A stretch of DNA of 64,000 bases, taken from the NCBI RefSeq assembly GCF_001949145.1, contig NW_019091377.1, positions 74,254-138,253 of the forward strand, read 5' to 3'. Below, piece after piece: positions 24,070-33,757 of this stretch. The notes under the pieces were generated by a model. It did no database searches. It was not told the origin of the DNA and saw only the letters and a program-made list of their open reading frames with translations. Source of the stretch: Acanthaster planci. Lineage: Eukaryota; Echinodermata; Asteroidea; Valvatida; Acanthasteridae. The position numbers were made by a program, and so were the translations under genes. The stretch's first letter is position 1, and every line of letters begins with the position of its first letter.

Positions 24070-26451
24070 TCAACCATCCCAGGCAACATCAAGTTTAACC
24101 TGTTGCTCGATACTTCTCTTTAACAAAGCCCAGTCTACAACACCTGTTGCATCAAGGTAAGCGATGTGTTTAAGCTCTGGGGGCATGCCTGTGGCTTCAC
24201 GTAGAACAGGAATCACTAGGGGACTGCTGTCAAGAGCCATATACATAGCGTCGTGGGCATCTTTATCTTCACGGAAGTCTGCAGTGATGACTATGATGGT
24301 ACAGGTACTTTTTTGGATGCTGTTCACGTAGTTTTTCTTCTTAGGTTTGCCAAGGATAAAGTCACGGTCTTTAATGCATCCCTTAAAACCGTCTTCTTCA
24401 AGTTCCTCCAACATGCAGTATTTTACCCATTCCGACGCATTGCTGCTGTAAATCACAAAGAAGTCATACATCAGACCCTTTTGATTCAGTGGTTTTTCAG
24501 GTGCATCCCGAACCTGCTGCTGAAAGCCATCTCCTGGTAACGGTGTTGGAGGAGACGGCGTTGTGGTACGATCTATCTCTGACAAAGATTTGGCCGCAGT
24601 CCGGACGCTTCTGTCGGGGCTGTCAAGAACGTTTTCCCCTGATGGCCCTGCAAATGCCCCAACATCCATGTCTAACTCCTCTGTAGACTGGAACGTGTCA
24701 AACACTGTCCGTTCAACTTCCAAGCCTTGTGACTCAGAGTAGCGTTGGGGTCTTTTTGGTAGAACAGATTTTTCTTTGTCGCCCCTGGTTTGAAATTCCG
24801 GAACAGAGTACATCCGAGAGGCAGCATGCTGTCGTTGTCGACTCGTCTTGTCAGTCGCTGCCAGCTCTATGATTTCTAGGTACGAGTTGTATTTGTTACT
24901 GTCACAGAACTGGGCAAATGACTCCCAAAGCCCTGCAAGGTCTTTTAGTTTTTTCAGTGGCAACAAGATGAGATCATTGGAAAGACAAAACTCAGCTGCC
25001 TTGTAAAGCCAGTAGACCATATGACGGAGGAATTTTTTGTTTTCAGAGAGAGTTGCGTTGTCCTTGAGGATGTGGTGGAACTCTGTAACTAAAGAATTCC
25101 CGCCACTCCCCATGACCGAGTTAGTACCTATTTCACACTCAAGGGCCCGTCGGTAGCACCCTAAAGCCGCCTGGTGCTCTCCCATTTCACAGAGACAATC
25201 ACCTCTCAGCTTGTGATTTTCTGCCCTATTCTTACCATCTTGGCAGATCAGGGCTTTGGCACAGTATGTCAGAGCCAGCTGCAGGTTGATCTGTTTCTCA
25301 TTTTCCTGCTTCAACTCACTGTTTTGGTCCATTGCTTTGTAATAAAGTACCTCAGCCAAGCACTTAAAATGCCATGGTGTTGACGACTTTTTGAGAACAG
25401 TTCTCAAATCTTGTTCGGCTCTTTGGAGGAGGTTAGAGGCTGGCTGTTTCTTGTACTTGTTAAGCCAAATAGTTGCTCTCACATAATACGCATGTTGGTT
25501 GAATTCAGTTTTGTCCCATTCAAGAGACTCGTTGACCATTGACAAAGCCTGTGTATAATTTCTGTTTCGCTGATGGAAAGCTGCATACCTAGCAAGAATT
25601 CTTGCATCTTGAGGTGAGATTTTCATAGCTTCTTCGAAGCACTTTCTTGGCTCGGAGACGTATTTTCTCATATTTTGAGGTATTGAAGGTAAAAGCTGAG
25701 GTGACTTTTTAACCTGTCCGAAGAGTTCTCCGAGATGTCGCCAGCCCTCACTCACCAAACTGCAGTCTCGACTTTTTCGGACCAGTGACGCGAAGTTCTG
25801 GACAGCTTTCTCAAACCACGTTTTCTCCTTATCCTTCATTGATTTATCGTATTTGCATTTGTTGTAAATTTTGTGGCAGGCCATTCCGTTGACTGACAGC
25901 CAGTCTTCTTCTTCATTTTGGTCTATTAAATGTCCGGCAAGACGAATGGCCTGATCGTACAAGTCCACCGACTTACAATACCGTTCAACTGATACCGATT
26001 CCCAAAAAAGTTCAAAAGAGTAGGCAAAAGCTTGTTCAGCCAGACTGCGTGCTCGTAACTTTTTGCTCCTTTTCTGAGATCCTTCGGTTCCATCATACTT
26101 AATAAGAGCAGCAATCCTTCTCTCACAGTCCCTTGCCTCTGGGTATCTTAATAATCTCTCACACATGTACTTACGGTTTGCAAGAGCGTTCAGGTTATGA
26201 GGGTCTTCTCCCTCGGACAAAATTTTGTCCAAGTATTCGAAAGCTTCTTCCAATTGACCAGTTCGGAACGCCAGCATACCAAGGAGATTCCTGAGGGCGT
26301 GCCGCTCGGGTCGCTCTTTCTTCATGTCAAGAAAGGCACCTCTAACTTTGAACACGTAATCAGCCTCCTTGGCCTCGATGTGACCTTTATTCATTGTCAG
26401 CGGCAGCAAAAAATGACCAAATGCCTCTGCAGATGACATGGTCGCACTGCC
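24070..26451 (-). CDS. TTC22-like TPR and TIR fusion protein, main exon (copy D)
   Basis: An intact frame opened by an acceptor (ATTCAACAG|GGC, phase 0). From the internal ATG at 26439 it encodes 789 residues; with the upstream exon at 27385-27471 about 822. Residues below count from 26439. Residues 7-20 (FGHFLLPLTMN) and 45-140 (ERHALRNLLGMLAF, EDPHNLNALAN, ARSLAEQAFAYSFELF) match the layout of TTC22. Helical TPR-like pairs continue to about 436 (LRGDCLCEMGEHQAALGCYRRALECE). A Ser/Pro linker follows (about 530-655) with RMYSVP at 542-547. The TIR runs 658-780: YDFFVIY, RDFILG (692-697), IIVITADF, VIPVLRE, DATGVVDW. Vertebrate TTC22 lacks a TIR. Likely a cytosolic signalling adaptor (inference). 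Its C-terminus (QQVKLDVAWDG) is closest to that of copy C. Confidence 0.92.
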   Translation of the reverse strand, partial: GSATMSSAEAFGHFLLPLTMNKGHIEAKEADYVFKVRGAFLDMKKERPERHALRNLLGMLAFRTGQLEEAFEYLDKILSEGEDPHNLNALANRKYMCERLLRYPEARDCERRIAALIKYDGTEGSQKRSKKLRARSLAEQAFAYSFELFWESVSVERYCKSVDLYDQAIRLAGHLIDQNEEEDWLSVNGMACHKIYNKCKYDKSMKDKEKTWFEKAVQNFASLVRKSRDCSLVSEGWRHLGELFGQVKKSPQLLPSIPQNMRKYVSEPRKCFEEAMKISPQDARILARYAAFHQRNRNYTQALSMVNESLEWDKTEFNQHAYYVRATIWLNKYKKQPASNLLQRAEQDLRTVLKKSSTPWHFKCLAEVLYYKAMDQNSELKQENEKQINLQLALTYCAKALICQDGKNRAENHKLRGDCLCEMGEHQAALGCYRRALECEIGTNSVMGSGGNSLVTEFHHILKDNATLSENKKFLRHMVYWLYKAAEFCLSNDLILLPLKKLKDLAGLWESFAQFCDSNKYNSYLEIIELAATDKTSRQRQHAASRMYSVPEFQTRGDKEKSVLPKRPQRYSESQGLEVERTVFDTFQSTEELDMDVGAFAGPSGENVLDSPDRSVRTAAKSLSEIDRTTTPSPPTPLPGDGFQQQVRDAPEKPLNQKGLMYDFFVIYSSNASEWVKYCMLEELEEDGFKGCIKDRDFILGKPKKKNYVNSIQKSTCTIIVITADFREDKDAHDAMYMALDSSPLVIPVLREATGMPPELKHIAYLDATGVVDWALLKRSIEQQVKLDVAWDG

Positions 26452-26743
26452 CTGTTGAATTAGATACATGACAACGATGAAGAGCAGTTTTAAATCTGCA
26501 GTGTTTTTCTCTACATTCCATGTTAATTTCGGAATACATTTTTACACATGTAACTGTTTGTAGCAGACTTTTGGCCATAGGCCGTATTTCACTAGTACTA
26601 CATAGCTTCAGTTAATCTTAAAAACAATTACAGCTTTTCAAACTCGTCAAGAAGGCTAATTTGTATTTTTGCGTATTTTCAATCGGTGAATGTGTGTCTT
26701 GGGGGTGCACTACTTTGCGCTTTACGGTGACACGTTGTCACTG

Positions 26744-26812
26744 GTAGTGGACTAGAAACAAGTTTATTATTGCGTGCGCCTGGGAGTTCCCGTTTCTTTA
26801 GCGAATGAAAAA
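26744..26812 (-). promoter_or_regulatory. Conserved block with NF-kB-like site, copy D
   Basis: GGGAGTTCCC at 26782-26791 fits the kB consensus GGGRNNYYCC. About 55 to 70 bp around it (starting AGTGGACTAGAAACAAG) align at roughly 75% with 33174-33248 beside copy C. The block lies in the predicted first intron, about 340 bp upstream of the ATG at 26439. Function is inferred from the motif only. Confidence 0.4.
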
Positions 26813-27384
26813 TAAGGCTGTTTCCAAATTGATCGGCTGCGGCTTGAAAGTACATTCGCCTTTTTGGCTAATGGCTGCAGCCACTATCATAGACTCGTGA
26901 TTAATTGCAAGCCACAGCCAAGTATTCGGGCACGGCGTAATTTAATATTTCGTCCCTGGGTGAAAGCTTGCCAACACCATCAATGAAAAAAGGCATATAT
27001 CTTGAAGGATAAAATTTTGTCCTATCCCAGCATTAATCTTTTTTCATGGCAATTAAAGACACAGTAATTGGTATACGGGGCTTATTGAAACAAGCTGCAT
27101 ATGAATTTGAAGTAAACTGGTTTCCGTCTTCATGCAACCAAGTTACAAAAGTAATTAAAATCATTTCAAATGAATGACTGATTTACGCAAACCTTAAATG
27201 CTCAGTGTGTCGGAAGCTTTGCAGCGTACCGATAAGGTACACTCACAATGATTTTATTGCCGGTTCCCTGCCGCTTAAACTTACAACACATTATTAGTAA
27301 TAAAGCTGATATTTAGAATTGATTTAACAATTCTAACTTCATCTCTAACACATCAACTCAGTCCTACTAATTATAAGTACTCAC

Positions 27385-27471
27385 GGATTCTTCAGTTTCG
27401 TGGATCATATCGGGAGACAGACAAGCTCTGGAAACGTTCTGTGTGTTGGTATGTTGGGTCTGTGGGACCAT
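27385..27471 (-). CDS. Putative first coding exon of copy D
   Basis: An ATG at 27471 opens 29 codons that run without a stop to a donor, GAATCC|GTGAGT, at the phase (0) required by the acceptor at 26452. The implied intron is 933 bp. The exon is related in sequence to the predicted 5' exons of copies C and B: each has an ACCAACACACAG-like word 40 to 60 bp before the donor, and the translated motif T-x-T-x-x-V lines up in frame. The frame is open further upstream to a TGA, so the start could be different. If not translated, it is a 5' UTR exon and translation starts at 26439. Confidence 0.5.
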
Positions 27472-27950
27472 TGAAAAGCGCAGTGATAGCAGGGCAGCGA
27501 GGACCCGCCTACATCATACATAAACAGGTTGTTTGCAGTCTCGCTACATATCCCCTTGACCTTTGCTGTTCTTTTGTTCAGTAGCTCCCGACAACACAAC
27601 ATATGTGTGCATTTACTAGCGTGACTTTACCGTGTTATATTAGCCCCATAAGTGACAAACACACTGTTTTCGTACAGGCCCAAGGTGAGAACAATGGTAT
27701 TGAGATATTTCCAATGTCAGAATGGGAGGAAATCACCACATGTATATCAAGGTAAAAAAGATTTTAAAAAATGATTAAAACCCACGGATTAACAAGACAG
27801 AAAACCAATCCACATGTCGACCTGGGTGGGATTCATACCTGTCACAGAAATGAAAAGCGATGAAAGTAATCACAGCGCCAACTGATTACGCCAAGAGAGA
27901 AAAGTATTTCTACCTCAGAAGTACTTTTTGATGAGCTTTTGACGCTTTTC

Positions 27951-28309
27951 TTAAAGAGCAACTCAAAGGAAAAAATGTTTTCTCTAATTTTGTCAGTTCA
28001 AATAAATATGGAAGCATCCTATCGAACGCATGGAACAATGGCTACGTGCAATGTTTGAAATGCACAAGGGTTTATCCACTACGAACACAGGGCGAGGGTT
28101 CCTCTCGTTTTCTCTGTTTTCTCAGAATGACGCAATCCACATTCAGCATGTTCAGAATTCGCATCTTGGCATGAACAGAAAAAAGCTCTTTAGCTTGTTA
28201 TAGTTGAGCTCGGAGGACAAATGACACTGTGTTCGATTTCGGTGCTTCCATATTTATTTGAACAGATAAAATCAGAGAAAACATGTTTTCCTTTGAGTTG
28301 CTCTTTAAG
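27951..28309. repeat. Inverted-repeat foldback element
   Basis: Left arm 27951-28018 (TTAAAGAGCAACTCAAAGG ... ATGGAAGCATC) is about 90% identical to the reverse complement of the right arm 28242-28309, with a spacer of about 220 bp. Weaker similarity extends inward (ATCGAAC on both sides). It fits a foldback or MITE-type element, but no clear terminal duplications were seen and no protein is encoded inside. Confidence 0.75.
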
Positions 28310-29274
28310 TTCATCGCACATACAGGCTTTGCACTTAAGAAGTGATACAGGATCATCACTCTGTGAGATTGGAAAATCTGATTCAGAGAATGCAACTTAG
28401 GGCAGCTGAGACATGGAGGAGTGTAGGAGGGCTGATGTTGCATACATTTTATTCTGGCAGGTTGTTGTGTAGACAGTTGTATTTAAAATTCAAATTGCCG
28501 AAATGTAACATTCAACTCACCCTTTGAACCATATCAGGTCTTACGAATTTGCCCGAGCTCTAGCGAAATGTGTCGGCGACGACCTGTATACTTTTATATT
28601 TACTTTTTATTGGCTGTGTGTTTCGAGTATAAGCAAGGAAACTCAGACGTATTGTTTTTGATGTTCCTTTTTACTACTGGCTGGTATACGAATCCAATCT
28701 ATGCCTGTGAACTTCAACCTCAGAGTTAAAGTATAAGTTGTTTTTGTACGATTTATAAATGGATAGCAGGACAATGTGACATGCCCCAGCTTCCTAAAAC
28801 GCTATTTATCCCCCTCTTAAAATATGAGAGGGGCCATTCTTCCCTTCTCTTCCCTGCATAAATTATCTTAATAAACTTCACACCCCTGTAATCCCAGAAG
28901 CCATATGTCACATAATTGTGAAGAAGACTTGAAAGGTTTTGCTGAATATTATGCATTTATTACGTGTGAACGAAATCAGCTCAAGTAGAATGAAATCTAT
29001 GAAACACCTTAATGTTATAACATTACAGTTGGCCTAAAATTATCCAGAAAACAGCCTATCGCTTAAGTGTTTATACTGAGAACATGTAGTTAGTGGTTTT
29101 CGATGTGACCTATTCCACAGAAAAACCATGATGTTTCTTCAACAACAGCCGATAATTTCCCCGTCACCTGATCGGTTTGTCTCCGACCAGTTTGCTTGGA
29201 TCAACGTTGAGGCAGTTGGTTAAACCCCTCTGATTGTCGGCCAATTTGACTCGCGCTAATCCCACCCGTGATCA
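28310..29274. other. Intergenic stretch
   Basis: Short frames only. Nothing recognisable between the foldback element and the small basic frame at 29275. Confidence 0.4.
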
Positions 29275-29505
29275 GTGATCCAACGTTCGTTCACTGACTC
29301 TAAACCCCGCCTAATAGATGGAAGAACAAGCGTTGGGATCACTGATTACAATCCGTATCTGAGTGAAACAAATAGACGAATAGACAAATTATCAAGCGTC
29401 CAGGGAAAATTTCAAGACGCAAAAGATCGTCTGCTAGGCATGAACAAAGGCGGAACGAGAAAAGCTCGTGTCACAAATTTTGTTCCTCGGACTCGTACAA
29501 AATAA
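29275..29505 (+). CDS. Possible terminal exon of an unrecognised basic protein
   Basis: A 76-codon frame ending in TAA with natural-looking codon use. It has no ATG at its 5' end but is preceded by an AG (GTGATCAG|TGATCC), so it would be a last exon. The peptide has a polar helical part (NPYLSETNRRIDKLSSVQGK) and a basic tail (GGTRKARVTNFVPRTRTK). I do not recognise it, and no upstream exon was found. It lies on the opposite strand from the TIR genes, just beyond the 3' end of copy C. Confidence 0.25.
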   Translation: MIQRSFTDSKPRLIDGRTSVGITDYNPYLSETNRRIDKLSSVQGKFQDAKDRLLGMNKGGTRKARVTNFVPRTRTK

Positions 29506-29965
29506 AAGGCCTTGTATGAATCAACTAATGCTTTAAATTCGTAAAATGGATAAGATTTGAAAAAAGAGTAATCGTTCTCTTATACTTTGCTTTTCTTCGT
29601 GGCATTAAACATTCAGTCTGTCATGGAATCATGCTTGCAATAGCATTCATAAATATGTACATATATCATTATTTAGTATAACGAGCGGAATATCTTTATA
29701 CCACAACATCGAATGCAATAATTCCTATACGCACGAATTCACTTCACTGCTATTTGAATTCAAAACATCTGTCTGTAGTGACTACACAAATCAAACAGTT
29801 AAAAGATCAAATGTTTTGATATTAGAAGAATCATTTTCGAGGCAAAAACCTACACTGCAAAAGGATTTGGATTGAGCATGAAAAGTACAAAAGAAACTCT
29901 GGAAACTTTGGATTACCAAAACAATTGAAATTAGGACTTCACAATGTTATAATGCTGTCTTTATA

Positions 29966-32501
29966 TCACCCTTCCCAAGCAACATCAAGCTTGACTTGTT
30001 GCTCGATACTTCTCTCCAACTTTGCCCAGTCTACAGCACCCGTTGCATCAAGATATTCGATTGGTTTTAGTGCAGGCGGCATGTCCCTGTCTTCACGCAA
30101 AACAGGAATCACTAATCTGTCCTCCAACGCCATATGCATAGCCATGACGTCATGATTGTTTGTCTCGAAATCCTTGGTGATAACTATGATGGTACAGACA
30201 CTGTTCTTAATGCTTTCCGAATAGTTTTCTAGTTTGGGTTTGCCAAGGATGAAGTCACGATCTTTGATGCATCCCTTAAAGCCAACTCCCTCCAGTTCCT
30301 CAAGCAGGCGATGTTTCACCCATTCAGACGCACTTTTGCCGTATATGACAAAGAAATCGTACCTCAGTTCAAGATGATACAGTGGTGTCTCAGGTGCCAC
30401 ACGAACGTACTTCTTGGAGACGTCCTCCGTCGATAGTTCTTGAGAAGACGGGGTCGTGGAAACGTGCTGTGTGTGTCCAGTTTTGAGGTTGACGGAGTAC
30501 GTGACTTGGATTGTGTCAGGGGCAGGAGAAAGATCTAGTTGAGACAGTAATTCGGCCCCAGTCTGGACGTCTTTATCAAGTTTGGCAGGGATGTGCTCTT
30601 CAAAGGTCTTAGGGGATTCTCCTGGTAATGCCGTAGCACTGTCTCCTGCCTCCTCTGCAGTCTGGAATGTTTCTTCATCATTTCTCTTTTGAGTATCTCT
30701 CTTAAGTCGGGTGGTTTGGGGTTCAAATGCTGCCTCTTCTAACTCGTAGCTTTTTGTCTCGGAATAGCAGTGCTGTCGTTTTGATATTACAGGTGATGAT
30801 CTGCCCTCCGCCGTGGGAACAGAGTACATCCGGCGAGGGTGCAGCTGCGTGGGTCGACTCCTTTGATCAGTCACCGCAAGCTGTATGGTTTCTAGCTCCG
30901 AATTGTATCCGTTGTCATTACAGAACTGGACAAATGACTCCCAAATCCCGGGAAGGTCTTTTACCTTTTGGAGAGACCACAGAGTCCATTTAAGAGAGAG
31001 ACAAATGTTAGCCACCTCCAGAAGCCAATAAAGCATGTCACTGAGGAAGTTGAAATCCTGAGCGAGAGATTGCTTGTGCTCAAGAATATGTGCGAACTCT
31101 ATCACTAGAGAATGGCCGCTTCTTTTATAGTGATTAACGCCTATTTCGCACTCAAGGGCTCGTTTGTGGCACACTAAAGCTGCCTGGTGCTCACCCATAG
31201 CACAGAGACAGTCGCCTCGCAGCCTGTGATAATCTGCCTGCTTCTGACCATCTTGGCATGTGACGGCTTTGGCACAGTATGTCAGGGCGAGTTGCATGTT
31301 TTCCATTCCTTCGCGTCCTTGCTTCACCTGAGTGTTTGTTTGGATGTGTTGCTTTGTAATACAAGACCTCAGCCATGCAATGAAAATGCCACGGCGTGGA
31401 TGATTGTTGAAAAGCTATCTTCATATCTCTTTCGGCGTCCTCTAGAAAGGATGGATCAGGAGGATCGTCGGGATGCAACCTCATGTTTTTGAGCCTTTTC
31501 TTGTAGACTTCGAGCGAGATGCTTGCCCGCACATAGTAGGCGTGGTTGTTGAACCCAGAGGGGTCACATTCGATAGATTTATTGACCTTCATTATTGCAT
31601 CTGCGTATTTCTCGTTTTTTCTAAAATGGGAAGCATATCTGGCCAGAATCCTTGCAAGAATTTTTCCATCCCTAGGTGAGATTTCCAAAGCTTTTTCAAA
31701 GCACTTTTCAGGTTCTTTCACGTAAATTGCCATGTTTTGTGGTATGGAAGGTAAATCATTTGGTTGTCTGAATAGTTCCCCAAGATGACGCCAGCTTTCA
31801 CTCAGCAAACTATTCTCGCAACTTGTTTGCACTATCGACAAGAATTTGTTGACAGCTTTCTGAAACCACGTTTTCTGTTGATGTTTCATTGACCTGTCGA
31901 ATTTGCATTTGGTATATATTTTATGACAGGCCATTCCACACACAGATTCCCAATCTTCTCTCTCATCTTGGTCTATTAAATGTCCAGCAAGTTGAGTTGC
32001 CCGGTCGTATAATTCCACTGATTTCAGATAGCGTTCGACGGTTACCGTTTCCTCAAAAAGTTCGAACGAGTAGGCAAAAGCCTGCTCTGCCAGACTACGT
32101 GCTCGTAGCTTTATGCACTTCTCCCGTGAGCCCTCGGTTCCATCATCATTTATGAGATCAGTAATTCTTTGCTCACAATCTCTGGCCTCTTGAATCCTGA
32201 ATAACTTCTCACAAATGTACTTACGATTTGCCAGGGCGTTCAAGTTCTCGGGATCTTCCCCTGTGGATAGGATTCTGTCAAGATATTGTAAAGCTTCTTG
32301 AAACTGACCAGTTCGAAAGGCAAGCATTCCAAGTAGATTTCTGATGGCATGCCGTTCCGGCCGTTGTTTCTTCAATTCGAGATAGGTGCTTCTCACGTCA
32401 AACACGTAATCAGCCACCTTCGTCTCAATGTGACCTTTGTTCATTGTCAATGGCAGCAGAAAATGGCCAAATGCATCGGCGGGAGACATGATTGCAGTAT
32501 C
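29966..32501 (-). CDS. TTC22-like TPR and TIR fusion protein, frameshifted (copy C)
   Basis: Exon opened by an acceptor (CTTTACAG|GAT, phase 0) with an ATG 12 bases in, at 32489. The first frame runs to a stop at 31191; the second resumes from about 31340 to 29966. The join lies at a GTTTGTTT doublet (31334-31341, AAACAAAC on the gene strand). Dropping one 4-base unit brings the two frames into register and restores alignment with copy D, giving about 839 residues. N-terminal motif FGHFLLPLTMN, TTC22-like repeats to about residue 480, RMYSVP (30815-30832), a strand-like segment with NLKTG, and a TIR from about residue 709: YDFFVIY, RDFILG, IIVITKDF, VIPVLRED, DATGAVDW. Closest to copy D. Either a recent pseudogene or an assembly error. 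Confidence 0.85.
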
Positions 32502-33173
32502 CTGTAAAGTTAAATATGACAGAATTTGTAACATGACAGCAGATCTGAAAGTTCTTTTTTTCCAAGACGTTTTAATTGAAACTAGTTTGTTCGTGGTCTC
32601 CGTAGGTTTCTGATTTTTTTCCCAATTGTGCCTGTCATCGTTTCCTCTCCTCACTTTGCTTATTGCTTGGTGACATAAATCCATGTGAAAACTAAACTTC
32701 CCCGTGCATAATTGTCTTGAGTATTCACTGTACTGTCTGGACTACTTTCTGACCAAGAACGTTTGAATAATTCATCAGTCGCTAGATGAGATTCGAGTAT
32801 GCAGTGCATGAGACAACAGTTCAAAGAGTAGTTAACGGTCTGATTAGATGGGCATATACTCTGACAATAGAATGTTAAAATTACTATAGATGCGGTTTTC
32901 AATCCCCTGGCAGAATTTCTTATTACATCATCATGCAGTTGCTTTTATCAGTGGTAGATGTAATAAAAGCATCTTGAATAACGGACGGGAGGCTCATGAC
33001 GGTCTGCCATCTACAAAGTGTAAGTTTGTAATCATGAACCATAGCTTAGAGTTTTTGTGCCAGGGAAATGCGGGCCTTTTAAAACATGTTTTCAGTCGGT
33101 ATTTTATATTGCATAAATGATATTGTCATAATACTTGTACGAAAGCAGACATTTGTGTGGCACACCACTGTTA

Positions 33174-33248
33174 TCAGTGGACTTGAGGCAAGTCTATATT
33201 GTTGCATGCGCTTGGGAATTCCCGCTTGTCAAACTGCATGAGAAATAT
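33174..33248 (-). promoter_or_regulatory. Conserved block with NF-kB-like site, copy C
   Basis: The perfect palindrome GGGAATTCCC is at 33214-33223, within a block aligning with 26744-26812. It is about 725 bp upstream of the ATG at 32489, inside the predicted first intron. Confidence 0.42.
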
Positions 33249-33610
33249 TTTGACAGATCGCCGTGTGAGATAACAAATGCAGCCAAACTCCCACAGTTAA
33301 AAACACTCATAATATTTTTAAACATTGCAGTGGTTATGGGCTTACATGTATCCTCGTTTGGGCCTTTTAGAATGCATCGACTGTGAATGATCACATTGGC
33401 TTCAAACCCATTTCAGTCAATTTTTGAACAGCAGTAGGTTATTATTTGATATCGGTGTCAGTCGGAGTGATATTTGATAAGCTTAATTTGAAGATAAATG
33501 TAATTTCGTAACCCTTTAGCTTAAACAGTTAAAAGTTGGTAAAGAAATATTATTGAATTATCGTAATTGTTTGCAAATAATCATATAGTTAGGCCTAGCT
33601 AAGTACTTAC

Positions 33611-33757
33611 AGAAGTCACAATGTCCTGGATGACAACAGGAAGCAGGAATCCAAGAACTGTACGTGTTGGTGTACTTGCAAGCGTTTGATAGCAATGAGG
33701 AAATGCTATACCGGCCTGGGCTGGGCCAGAAGTTCTACGCCTACGTTATGTACAGCT
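33611..33757 (-). other. Putative 5' exon of copy C, without a start codon in frame
   Basis: Sequence before a strong donor (ACTTCT|GTAAGTACTTA) aligns with the 5' exon of copy D, including the donor context GT(A/G)AGTACTTA. The phase-0 frame is open for about 45 codons from a TAA at about 33749, and holds T-P-T-R-T-V at the place of T-N-T-Q-N-V in copy D, but contains no ATG. The outer limit is approximate. It would act as a 5' UTR exon, or it shows that the original start was lost. The implied intron is 33610-32502. Confidence 0.45.
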
